A DNA stretch of 64,000 nucleotides, taken from the NCBI GenBank assembly GCA_030180135.1, contig CM058236.1, positions 46,854,947 to 46,918,946 on the forward strand, written 5' to 3'. The position numbers and the translations under genes were made by a program. A model generated the notes under the pieces. It ran no database searches and was not told where the DNA came from. It saw nothing but the letters and a program-made list of their open reading frames with translations. Source of the stretch: Orychophragmus violaceus. Taxonomy: Eukaryota > Streptophyta > Magnoliopsida > Brassicales > Brassicaceae. This document shows, piece after piece, positions 30,688 through 41,037 of the stretch (positions within the stretch are counted from its first letter, which is position 1; the number at the start of each line of letters is the position of its first letter).

Positions 30688-31053
30688 GGCAAATCGCAAA
30701 AATGGCACAAAAAACAAGTCTTGTCATAAATATAGCAACAAGGAAGAAAAATCATAAAAATAGCACAAAAACATGTTTTGTCATTAAATTAGCCCTAACC
30801 CTTAACCTTAAATACTAAACCCTAAACCCTAAATATTAAACCCTAAACCTTAAATAATAAATCCTAAACCCTAAATACTAAACCCTAAACCCCAAATAAT
30901 AAACCCTAAATTTTAAATAATTAACCCTAAACCCTAAATTATATAATGCTATAAAAGTCTTTGTAATTAAAATAATACTAAAAATGTGAATTATTTCCCT
31001 TGGTGCTATATTTATGATAAGGTATGTTTTTGTGCTATTTTATGCATTTTCTC
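30688..31053. mobile_element. Small MULE-like MITE with telomere-like repeat core
   Basis: The flanks AAAAAGATG (30679-30687 and 31054-31062) are a 9-bp target duplication. The ends are imperfect inverted repeats of about 50 bp (GGCACAAAAAACAAG...CATAAATATAGCAACAAGG against its complement near 31000-31050). The core at 30785-30935 is a run of CCCTAAA/CCCTAAAT units interspersed with TAAT steps. Confidence 0.65.
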
Positions 31054-31062
31054 AAAAAGATG

Positions 31063-31514
31063 GTACTAATATATTTAGATCGTTTCGTTTAAATATTTCC
31101 ACGTATTAAAAATCATTAGTCATTAATATCAAGTAATTTTAAATGTTTTTTTTTGATTAACTTGGGGTATCTTAAGCCTATGGAAGAATTCAGACTAATC
31201 TCCAAGATAAAATACAATCCATGGATACTTTATCTCCGAGTATTCAAATAGGCCGAAAGCAATGGACCCATATCCATATATATGTCCAAAGAAATATGTT
31301 TTAGTTTCGCATAACAGGTGGATCAAACTTGAAACGTGTTAGCGTCCCAAATCCCTCTCCTTACCACTTGACCACAAACCCTTGGACAATTTAAATGTTT
31401 AAACTGTCAAAAGTGACATTTTCAGAATCTTAAACCTCAAGGTCCTCAACGTCCAATTAAACTAATACAAACCGTTTATATCATTTCAACCTCGACGCTT
31501 CAACCGACTCTGCC
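31063..31514. other. Intergenic, nothing recognised
   Basis: No ORF, no inverted repeat and no RNA gene was seen. The part 31150-31390 looks like repeat-derived DNA but I cannot name it. Confidence 0.35.
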
Positions 31515-31524
31515 ATTACAAATC

Positions 31525-32783
31525 GGGAAAAATGCCAAATAATGCATGAATTTTTCCATTCTGGCCAAACAATACCCATATTGTATTGTTGACCAAATAA
31601 TACCCCATCTAAAGTTGACTTTTTCAAATATTACAAAATTCAGAGTTGACTCGGCCAAATTAGCATGCCGTTATCCGAGTTAACAGAATCATTAGAAGGC
31701 GTTTAGTGGTCCGTTTAATCTGACTAGAACAAACTACGTCGTTTTGTGTTTTAATTAAGACAGAAATTAAAAAAAAAAACCATCTAAACAGGCTCGAACT
31801 TGGGTCTCTTAAAAAATGGGCAAGGGGTTTGTGCCACTGGGAGAATGGCTTTTAATTTTTTATTTTTCAACACTAATAATACTTAAACGCTCGTTGCTCT
31901 CCCTTTGTTTTAAAGTCCCAAAATCCCCAATCGAGCAACCAGAAACCATAATTGTCGTAAAATCCCAAATCGATTTTGGTAGCTTGTTTAGACCCGATGC
32001 TGCTGGTCCAGCCGGTTTAACACCTCTTCACATTGCAGCAGGTAAAGATGGTTCAGAAGATGTGTTGGACGCTCTAACAGAAGATCCTGCAATGGTGATT
32101 TTGATCTTTTCCTCTTTTTTCTGCCATGAATTTGATTCTCAGAACAAAAACATTATCTTTTTCTTTGCATCTGATTCAGGTGGGGATTGAAGCGTGGAGA
32201 ACATCTCGGGACATCGTAGCCTTCACACCAGAAGACTACGCACGCTTACGCGGCCACTTTTCATACATCCACTTGATTCAACGCAAGATCAATAAAAAGT
32301 CAACAACGAGAACAAAACGTCCAACCAGACAATAAAATGTTCAAAAATCCCCAATCGAGCAACCATACAATTAAGGTTTCTGGGACTTTAAAACAAAACG
32401 AGAGCAATGAGCGTTTAAGTATTATTAATGTTGAACTATAAACGATTAAAAGCCACTCTCCCAGTGGCGACAAACCCCTGCCCATTTCATATTAGACCCG
32501 AGTTCGAGCCTGTGTAGACGGTTTTTTTTTTAAATTTATGTCTTTATTAAAACACAATACAAAACGACGTAGTTTTGTTCTAACGTCAGATTAAACGGAT
32601 CACTAAACGCCTTCTAATGATTCTGTTAACTCAGATAACGGCATGCTAATTTGGCCGAGTCAAATCTGAGTTTTGTAATATTTGAAAAAGTCAACTTTAG
32701 ATGGAGTATTATTTGACCAGCAATACAATCCGGGTATTACTTGGCCAGAATAGAAAATTCAGGCATTATTTGGCATTTTTCCC
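31525..32783 (+). mobile_element. Pack-MULE carrying an SPL gene fragment
   Basis: This is a 1259-bp element with long terminal inverted repeats of roughly 390 bp (31525 to about 31917 against about 32385 to 32783). The outermost 20 bases (GGGAAAAATGCCAAATAATG) are matched at the other end apart from one substitution (GGCATT instead of TGCATT order nearby). The flanks ATTACAAATC (31515-31524 and 32784-32793) give a 10-bp duplication, right for Mutator-like elements. Between the repeats sits a fragment of a host SPL gene and no transposase. Confidence 0.85.
31966..32333 (+). pseudogene. Captured SPL14/SPL16-like fragment (ankyrin region)
   Basis: Exon 31966-32094 reads SLFRPDAAGPAGLTPLHIAA and on through TEDPAM. 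A GT..AG intron follows at 32095-32179. Exon 32180 onward reads VGIEAW, then FTPEDYARLRGHFSYIHLIQ, closing at the stop near 32331. This is the ankyrin-like region of the large SBP-box (SQUAMOSA promoter-binding-like) proteins, closest in memory to Arabidopsis SPL14/SPL16. The SBP DNA-binding domain is absent. The splice sites are preserved, so capture was from genomic DNA and not mRNA. Fusion with the upstream inverted-repeat ORF (from 31816) could give a short chimeric peptide, but no function can be inferred. Confidence 0.85.
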
Positions 32784-32793
32784 ATTACAAATC

Positions 32794-33401
32794 CTTCAAC
32801 TAACCCAACCAACATAATCCGCACATACTTTGTTAATTCTTTTTCAAATCTTTATTTATTTTTATTTTTTACTTTTGGACATCCTTTATTAAGCTTCTAA
32901 ACTCACCTATGGATTAGAGAAGTGTCTAGTCAATATAAGGCAAAGCAACAACTTTCTTTTTGTGCTTTGTTGTCTCCTTTCTTCTCTCTTTTAAACAATT
33001 TTAACTTTTTATATTAAAAATACTAATTTAAGCTGTTTTCTTGTAAGAACTTATTGTTAAATTCCGATATTTAGGATTAATTCGAGATTCTATTATACTC
33101 GGTGGTTATCGTCGTCAATCGAATTAAAAATAGTATCTTTTCTCTAAGTTGTTCTAGTAAAAGTAAACTAACTAAAAATGATATATTTACGTATCATTAG
33201 TAGTTATCGAATGGACCAAAAAGTCATAATTGTTAATTTAGGGGTTTTGTGAAAAAGAGAGGAATGCTTGTTACCTACTCTTATTAACTTCGCTTATTCT
33301 GTCTCTCTCTCCTCTACAACAGTCTCTTTAAGCAGATTGGGACAGAGAAACTTAAAGGTCTTCTTAAGGTTTCTTTTGTTCTGTTCTTGTTTCTTTGGAA
33401 A
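32794..33401 (+). promoter_or_regulatory. Upstream region of the zinc-finger gene
   Basis: AT-rich, with a CT-rich stretch at 33298-33330 (CTGTCTCTCTCTCC) typical of a plant 5' untranslated region shortly before the ATG at 33402. The Pack-MULE ends about 620 bp upstream of the start codon. Confidence 0.45.
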
Positions 33402-34028
33402 ATGCAGAAGCACAAATGTAAGCTTTGTTCCAAGAGTTTCTGTAATGGCAGAGCACTTGGAGGTCACATGAAGTCCCACCTGGTCTCATCACAAACGCCG
33501 ACTCGGAAGAAACTCGGTGACTCGGTCTATTCCTCTTCGTCTTCGTCAGACGGTAAAACTCTGGTCTACGGGTTGCGAGAGAATCCGAGGAAGAGTTTCC
33601 GGGTCTTTAATCCGGATCCTGAGTCATCCACCGCTTACCACAGCGAGACCGAACCTGAATCCGTAGACCCGGTTAGGAAACGGGGCAGAGCTGAGGTTTC
33701 GAAGAAGAAGAAGATGAGTAAGAAGAGAGTGTTTGAGAACTCGTCCGAGTCGGTAAAGAATCAGAAGATGACGAGTCATATTAGCTCGAACGAGTCGCCA
33801 GAACCGGCGAGTTCTCTCTCCGACGGTTCTCCGGAACAAGATTTAGCCATGTGTTTAATGATGCTCTCGAGAGATTCAAGGGAGGTTGAACTGAAGAAAC
33901 AGATTTCCGCAGCGGAGGAAACGAAGCCGGAAAAGAAACATTTCCCGGAGCTCCGCCGCTGTGTGATAGATCTGAATCTTCCTCCGCCGCAAGAAAGCGA
34001 TGTAGTCGCCGTAGTTTCGGCCGTATAA
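33402..34028 (+). CDS. C2H2 zinc-finger protein with EAR motif (ZAT-like)
   Basis: A single-exon frame of 208 residues. The first ATG is 33402 (MQKHKCKLC); an upstream TTG in frame is not a plausible start. One C2H2 finger lies at residues 6-26 (C6, C9, H22, H26) with GRALGGH, the plant QALGGH-type variant. The middle is Ser/Glu/Lys-rich with basic runs that could serve as nuclear signals (KKKKMSKKR). A conserved AMCLMMLSRDS block lies near 148-158, and the EAR repression motif DLNLPPP at 190-196. Proteins of the ZAT1/ZAT4/ZAT9 group share the N-terminal finger, the CLMMLSRD block and the EAR, but have more fingers. This one has only the first. Expected role: nuclear transcriptional repressor. 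It is intact and the only ordinary host gene I see. Confidence 0.88.
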   Translation: MQKHKCKLCSKSFCNGRALGGHMKSHLVSSQTPTRKKLGDSVYSSSSSSDGKTLVYGLRENPRKSFRVFNPDPESSTAYHSETEPESVDPVRKRGRAEVSKKKKMSKKRVFENSSESVKNQKMTSHISSNESPEPASSLSDGSPEQDLAMCLMMLSRDSREVELKKQISAAEETKPEKKHFPELRRCVIDLNLPPPQESDVVAVVSAV

Positions 34029-34711
34029 AACAGTTGAGGCTTTGAGAGATTATTGAATATCATCAAAATCAGAGCATCTTGTTGATTTTGTTTTTCTTCA
34101 AAGATCGTTGTTCTTTAAATCAGAAAACCGTTTATTGGTTTGGAATCTTTGGATGATCTTTTATCAAACAATGTAGTTTTTGATGTAAGACAAGAGAAAA
34201 CCAAGAAATAAGTTCTGTTTCTAAAGTTCTTCTTCAGTTGCAAGGGTCATTGATGATGACAATATATTGTTGGAGGTTTGTTATTTGGAATTCTTTGAGA
34301 TGATTCTTTTGCATGATCTTTGGATCTTGAATATTTGATTTATTAACGTGTTTAAAGAAACTATTTAATTGCAACAATATTTTCTAGACACAAGTGTGTG
34401 CTATGCTGCTGCGCTAGTGTTTGAATAATGTAAATATTATTCTTGTCACGTATAGCATCGGTGTCTTGGAGCAACTAGTCCACTGGTAAATACTCAAAAC
34501 ATATAAAATTTTATCAGATCATGATATTTAAATCCAAAGAAAAACCGAGATATTTCACCTTAAATACAGTGGAGAAGTAGTCATTTCATCTAGGAATCAC
34601 ATGGTTCGAACGGTAACCATGGTCACAATAACAAACGTAGATGTGGATCACACCACTTCATTTTTGGGCAGACAAGAGTTCGTTTCGAATTATATTTATT
34701 TATTCATTCAT
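34029..34711. other. Downstream region of the zinc-finger gene, no gene seen
   Basis: The first 200 bp or so are AT/T-rich as in a plant 3' untranslated region. The rest is AT-rich up to the LINE target duplication. Confidence 0.45.
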
Positions 34712-34723
34712 AAAAATTGTTCG
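34712..34723. repeat. Target duplication (left) of LINE-2
   Basis: AAAAATTGTTCG recurs at 44865-44876 after the poly(A) tail. The A part is ambiguous with the tail, so the certain match is TTGTTCG. Confidence 0.6.
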
Positions 34724-35591
34724 GATGGGTCTCTCCTATCTAAGGCCATCCCTACGGCCCCAAATGCAGCTGCGGAGCTTGAAGCACAGAGGAAATGGTC
34801 TCTCCTATCTAAGGCCGAAGAGGGTTTCTTCCTCCAGAGATCAAGAGTTACTTGGTCCACAGAGGGTGACTGCAGCACTGCTTATTTCCACAAGATTGCG
34901 GATGGAAGATTCTCTGTGAACCATATACACTTCCTGATTGACTCAAACGGGTGCAGGGTTGAATCGCAAGCTGCCATTCACACTCTCTGTCTGAACTATT
35001 TTGAAAACTTGCTTAAGCCGGAACTGCTGCCCCCTATGTTTACACAGGGTGATGTAAACCTGCTGCTAAGCTTCAAGTGCTCACAGCCCCAGAAAGAGAG
35101 CTTGATCAGACCCTTCACTCGTGAAGATGTTAAGAAGGCGTTTTTCTCCTTACCTAGAAACAAGGCTTGCGGCCCGGATGGGTACAGTGCGGAGTTCTTT
35201 ACAGCGGGCTGGGACATTGTTGGTCCAGAGGTAACGGACGCGACCATGGAGTTCTTTGCTTCAGGCAGACTATTGAGGCAATGGAACTCTACTAACCTTG
35301 TGCTTATCCCGAAAACAGTTAACGCCTCTTGCACCTCGGATTTTAGACCAATATCATGCCTTAACACGATATACAAAGTGATATCCAAGCTCCTAGCTAC
35401 CAGACTTAAAGTGGTTCTCTCTGCTGTGGTATCTCACTCACAATCGGCATTTATGCCCGGACGACAGCTCTCCGAGAATGTATTGTTGGCTACCAAAATC
35501 GTCCACGGTTACAACTCTAGAAACATCTCACCGCGTGGTATGCTTAAGGTAGACCTTAGGAAGGCGTTTGATTTAGTCCGTTGGGACTTCA
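34724..35591 (+). pseudogene. LINE-2, RT 5' half
   Basis: This is a plus-strand LINE truncated at its 5' end. From 34724 the frame reads the region between endonuclease and RT (AQRKWSLLSKAEEGFFLQRS, GDCSTAYFHKIADGR), then RT blocks NKACGPDGYSAEFF, LVLIPK, DFRPISCLNTIYKVISKLLA and SAFMPGRQL, and MLKVDLRKAFDLVRWDFI. The apparent ATG at 34601 precedes the LINE and is not a real start. At 35591 Copia-3 interrupts the frame within VRWDFI; the last bases CTTCA (35587-35591) are its target duplication. Confidence 0.88.
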
Positions 35592-36250
35592 TTTTGGAAA
35601 GCCTAGGATCTATGGGTTATGGTATTGAATCAGAGATCTCGCGTTTACCTCAGAGATGACAGCGGAATGAATGGTAATCGAGATCAGCAGCGACTCAGAT
35701 GCTTCGCCTCTACCAGATACACACGCACACAAAGCTGGAAAGCCGGGATGCTAGTGCCGGATCTTGGGAACACTAAGTCTAGGTGGCTCGGCTTTCTCTG
35801 CAATAGAAAACTGAACGGCTTTTTTTGGGATCCAGGTCGACCATATAAGCCCTTATATAGACCTGGAATGACTAAACCGAAAATTGGATTAATCCCAATT
35901 CGTTTAAGTCATGAAATCGAAACGTCAGTTTCGAAACCCGATATGTGTCGATCGACACACTCATTGTGTCGATCGACACACCACTATAAAACTCAATGTC
36001 AATGTGTATCCAATACACATCAACAAAGATCATTACCATAATGATCTTTCCCATATTTGTGCTTCTAGTTTGCTTAGGTGTGTGACCCTATAGGATCATA
36101 TAATACTGGCAGTAAGTCTACAACTTACAGACCGCAAGAGGCTTCTAGCAAAGCATTGCAACCACCCAGTATTATACAAATTGTCTGATCTCGACACACA
36201 ACTATCATCAGGAGTGAGTACAAGTGTGATTTCAGGACACAATCCCAACA
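35592..36250 (-). repeat. Copia-3 3' LTR
   Basis: 659 bp, TTTTGG...CCCAACA. A palindrome dimer lies at 35944-35980 and a TATA-like CTATATAAGG on the minus strand at 35851-35860, about 90 bp downstream in the sense of transcription. Confidence 0.95.
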
Positions 36251-37082
36251 ATCTCCCACTTGTACTGGAATCATCAATTCCTTTAATCCTTTTGTCTTTA
36301 TATCTCGATTTGGCATAAGGCAAGATTAGTGTCATCCTTATTAAGCCAATATCGTGTTTATCGAACTCCTGATCTATACTGAACAATACAAACAACTGAA
36401 CTATAGTTCGTTTGAGTGCGGCCACACATTCTCTCAGTATCAAATCTTCGATAGGCCCTGAGATATTTAGCTCCCGTTATTCAGGAGGGACAAATCCCAT
36501 CTTGTTCCATCCCTGTTCCTACACATACTTCATGATACACCGAAGCAATGCCGTTATAGCCGCCAGTTACGGGTCGACGTTTGACAAAGTCAAAGTTAAC
36601 CAATTCATATGCAAGAAAACATGATGAACTCAGGTCTAAGGACTATACTCTATAGTCGTAATGAGAATCTCTCATGACACAGATATATCTATCTTGGAGA
36701 CTTCTCATTAGCGGGTCATGTCCGATCATATGTTCACCAACATATATCTATGTGACTGACTGTGATACTCATATCACTGACTCCATGAAACTTAGTCAAC
36801 AGTCACCTCACAAGCTAGTCTCTCGCGGTTGTCATTGTCCCACTTTGACAACCTCGACTAGGGACACATCATAATTTATGTCATCTATAACTTATAGGGT
36901 TTCATGATCAAGTCCTCAACTTGATGACCTATAATATGGCATAAACTTATTTTGGGACCATTATTTAGATCACAATAAATAACGCTGAAATCAAATTTCA
37001 TTAAACATATCCAAAAGAATGTTTACAAGAACATCTTAATATAACTAAAATAAAACCACAAGAACTCTCACTAGAATCAACA
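36251..37082 (-). other. Copia-3 polypurine tract and 3' untranslated region
   Basis: The minus-strand sequence ACAAGTGGGAGATT at 36251-36264 is the polypurine tract. The remaining 800 bp correspond to 487-1292 of Copia-1, without a conserved ORF. Confidence 0.7.
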
Positions 37083-38481
37083 TTACAATTTAAGATCTCT
37101 AATGCCTACAGCAGTAGTATGACTCTGATGCTTAGGCCTTGGGAGTGGCTTAGTCAGAGGATCAGCGACATTCTCGTCCGTCGGAACTCGGCTGATCTTC
37201 ACTTCACCTCTATTGACGATATCACGAATCAGGTGATATCTCCTCTCTATGTGTTTGGACTTCTGGTGTGACCTTGGTTCTTTCGCCTGAGCAATGGCTC
37301 CATTGTTATCACAAAACAAAGCAACTGGCTCCAGGATACTAGGAACCACACCAAGTTCAGTCATGAACTTCTTGATCCAAACAAATTCCTTTGCCGCTTC
37401 TGAAGCAGCAACATATTCAGCTTCTGTCGTGGAATCAGCTACGGTATTCTGCTTAGAGCTCTTCCAGCTCACTGCACCGCCATTTAGACAGAAGACGTAT
37501 CCAGACTGTGATCGGAAATCGTCTCTGTCCGTCTGAAAACTCGCATCTGTGAATCCATTCACCACAAGCTCTTCACTTCCTCCATATACCAAGAACTTAT
37601 CCTTGGTATGTCTCAAATATTTGAGAATATTCTTGACAGCTGTCCAGTGTTCTTCACCTGGATCAGATTGGTATCTACTCGTCATGCTTAACGCGTAAGC
37701 TACATCTGGACGAGTGCAGAGCATGACATACATGATAGATCCTATTGCAGAAGCATAAGGAATCCTATCCATGCGTTCTCGCTCAGCATGTGTCACCGGA
37801 CACTGCTTCTTGCTGAGACTAATGCCATGAGACATCGGTATGAAGCCCTTCTTGGAATCATGCATCTTGAATCTGTGCAACACCTTATCAATATAAGTGT
37901 CCTGGCACAATCCAATCAGCATGTTCGCTCTATCTCTATAGATTCTGATTCCAAGGATGTACGCGGCTTCGCCCATGTCTTTCATGGAAAAACAACTTCC
38001 AAGCCAAGTCTTAATAGACTGAAGCAACAGAACGTCATTACCGAGAAGAAGTATGTCATCGACATACAGTACAAGAAACGCAATTCCGCTCCCACTAGTC
38101 TTCTTGTATACACATGGTTCTTCTTCGTTCTTGATGAAACCGTTTTACTGCTTCATCAAAACGAAGATTCCAACTCCGTGATGCTTGCTTCAATCCATAA
38201 ATAGACTTATGAAGCTTGCATACCTTCCCAGCATTCTTAGGATCTACAAAACCCTCAGGCTGTGTCATATACACATCCTCTTCTAGAATTCCATTCAGGA
38301 AGGCGGTTTTGACATCCATCTGCCAAAATTCATAATCATAATAAGCGGCAGTTGCTAGAAGAATCCGAATGGATTTAAGCATAGCGACTGGGGAATAGGT
38401 TTCATCATAGTCAATACCATGAATCTGTTTGAAACCTTTAGCCACCAACCTAGCTTTATAAATTTGGACATTACCATCCAC
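37083..38481 (-). pseudogene. Copia-3 RT and RNase H (broken)
   Basis: The RT start (38095-38481: KARLVAKGF, MDVKTAFLNG, YGLKQASRSWN) and the RT end plus RNase H (37083-38027) are in different frames. Relative to Copia-1 there is a short loss near 38140, between the RSWNLRFDEAVK block and the YVDD region. The RNase H blocks (FTDASF, STTEAEYVAASEA, LFCDNNGAI) are intact, and the natural stop follows GIRDLKL. A stop codon near 38488 separates this part from integrase. Confidence 0.85.
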
Positions 38482-38487
38482 GTCAAT

Positions 38488-39090
38488 CTACTTCTTGAAG
38501 ATCCATTTACACTCAATGGCTTTTGCACCATTAGGTAAATCGACCAAGGACCATACTTGGTTTTCTGACATGGATCCCATTTCGGATTTAGAGGCTCCAA
38601 GCCATTTTTCGGAGTCCGGGCCCATCATTACTTCCGCGAAGGTCGCTGGTTCGTCACTTTTAATGATCATCAGATCATTGCAGTTGGTCACGAGAAATCC
38701 ATAATATCTCTCGGGTTCGTGACGGATCCTTCCGGATCTGCGAACTTCAGGCTCCACAGGTGTGGGTTCCACAGAACTTTGTGGATCCAACTGCTGCTCT
38801 TCCTCAGCAGGTTGAGCGATCTCCTGTGCATCTTGAAATTCTTCGAGATGTACTTTACTCCCACTGCTTTTCTTAGAAAGAAATTCCCTCTCAAGAAAAG
38901 AACAGTCCCGAGCAACAAAGACTTTGTTCTCAGATTGGTTGTAAAAGTAGTATGCCTTGGTTTCCCTAGGATAACCAACGAAGTAGCATTTATCTGATTT
39001 GGGTGCGAGCTTGTCAGAAATTAAACGTTTGACATAAGCCTCACAACCCCAAATCTTCAGGAAAGACAGACTTGGAATATTCCCAGTCAA
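38488..39090 (-). pseudogene. Copia-3 integrase C-terminal region
   Basis: Collinear with 2700-3330 of Copia-1: SFLKIWGCEAYVKRL, RRSGRIRHEPERYYGF, then GPDSEKWLGASKSEM. Unlike Copia-1 it is open through the linker. It ends at a stop near 38488 and is out of frame with the integrase core because of a base loss near 39090. Confidence 0.8.
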
Positions 39091-40763
39091 TATTCATGTG
39101 GTGTCTTTTCAACTGATTTAGATGGCACCTTATTTAGTGTAAACGCAGACGTTTCTAGAGCGTATCCCCAAAAGGATAATGGAAGATCTGAATGACTCAT
39201 CATAGACCGAACCATATCTAATAAGGTTCGATTACTCCTCTCTGACACTCCATTCCATTGGGGTGTTCCAGGAGGAGTGAGTTGTGAAACAATTCCACAC
39301 TCGCTCAGATAGTCACTGAACTCTTGACTCAAGTATTCTCCTCCGCAATCCGACCGCAGAACTTTGATACTTTTGCCAAGTTGGTTCTGTACTTCATTCT
39401 TGAACTCCTTGAATCTATCAAAGGATTCTGACTTATGTCTCATCAAATAGACGTAACCATACCTACTGAAGTCATCAGTAAAGGTAATGAAGTACTTGTA
39501 ATTTCCTCTGGCAACAGTGCTCATTGGCCCACATACATCAGTATGAATAAGGCCCAATAAATCACTGGCCCTTTCATTCGGTTTGTTGAAAGGGGCCCTA
39601 GCCATTTTGCCCATCAAGCAAGATTCGCATTTCTCACATGATTCAAAATCAAATGAGCCCAGAAGCCCATTACGATGGAGTCTCTGAATGCGTTTCTCAT
39701 TGATGTGGCCCAAACGACAATGCCATAAGAAAGTTGGGTTTTCGTCATTTGACTTAAACCGCTTTGTATTTATGTTAAAAACAAGCATTTCTTGGTTTAA
39801 GACATATAACCCATTATCTAATGGGGCGCTACCATAAAACGTACCATCACGATTAAAAGAATAAACTTTATTCTTAACAGCAAAATCAAAACCTTCCAAA
39901 TCCAAAACGGAAACTGAAATTATGTTTCTGCTAATCGCAGGTACAAAGTAGCAATTATTAAATTCTAAAACCATGCCAGAAGGTAAAGACAAATCATAAG
40001 TGCCTACGGCCAGTGCAGCAACCTTAGCTCCATTCCCGACCCGTAGCTCCACTTGTCCTTTCTTCAGTGTTCTACTGTTTCTTAGTGCCTGCATATTAGT
40101 ACAGATATGAGCACCACAGCCGGTATCTAATACCCACGAAGTAGAACTAGGAGTCATAACATTAAGTTCGATAACATAAATACCTGAATCAGACGCATCA
40201 TACGTCTTCTTCAGCTTCTTGTAATCTTCCATGAACTTCTTGCAGTCTCTCTTCCAATGCCCTAGCTGCTTGCAGTAGTTGCATTTGTCCTTAGGAGAAG
40301 GCCCGGATTTGGGCTTGGGCTTGGGCTTGTCTTGACTTTCAGTTCGGACAGCTTTAGCTTTTCCCTTATCCTTACTAGGTTTCTTAAACCTTTTACCCCA
40401 TTGTACCATCAGTACATTAGGAGTCGCCTTCTTGAGATTCGGCTCTGCTGTCTTTAGCATGCCGTGCAACTCAGTCAATGTCTTAGTCATGTTTTGCATG
40501 TTGTAGTTCATGATGAACTGATCAAAACACGACGGCAAAGACTGCAGAATCATGCCAGTGGCTAGCTCCTGGCTAATGGCACAGTCCAGTTTCCCCAGGT
40601 TATCAATGTAACCCATCATTTTAAGGACATGAGGGCTCACTGGACTGTCCTTAGCCAGCTTGCAATCCATGAGAGATTTAACCGTCCGGTATCTCTTTGT
40701 GCGAGCTTGCTCCTGAAACAGGGCTTTCAGGCTGTTAATCATCTCAATCGGTGACATTCTCAT
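39087..40763 (-). pseudogene. Copia-3 gag C-terminal half, protease, integrase core
   Basis: 558 codons with the CCHC knuckle (CNYCKQLGHWKRDC), protease VLDTGCGAHI, integrase HHCC and the core acids (HTDVCGPM, RSDCGGEY, NGVSERSNR). The integrase differs from Copia-1 at two arginines next to catalytic acids (SDR to SDC, ERR to ERS). It remains open where Copia-1 has a stop near 3389. Confidence 0.85.
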
Positions 40764-41037
40764 ATTGCTTCTGCAGCTCAGAGTTCATAGTCACCAGCAT
40801 TAGACAATTAACGTCTTTGACATCAGCAAAATGCTTATCCCAAGCACTCTTATCTGCCTGCGTGGCATTGGAACGTGGCCTCTCGGGGAGAACTCTTGTA
40901 AGGACATATTCCTTATTCTCCTGCCTGAGAACAATTCTTAGGTTCCGATACCATTCCAAGAAATTTGATCCATTAAGCTTGTCCTTCTCAAGGACGGATC
41001 TTAGCGAGAAAGTGTTGATGTGAGTTGGGACAGACAT
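40744..41037 (-). pseudogene. Copia-3 gag N-terminal part
   Basis: Starts at ATG 41035-41037 and matches the Copia-1 gag start. A five-base loss near 40755 relative to Copia-1 puts it out of frame with the rest of gag. Confidence 0.82.

Noticed and set aside
30785..30935. True telomere or ancient chromosome fusion site
   Set aside because: The CCCTAAA run is short, degenerate and enclosed in a 366-bp element with terminal repeats and a 9-bp duplication.
34601..34723. ATG at 34601 as a gene start
   Set aside because: It lies before the target duplication of LINE-2; the frame is open by chance into the truncated LINE.
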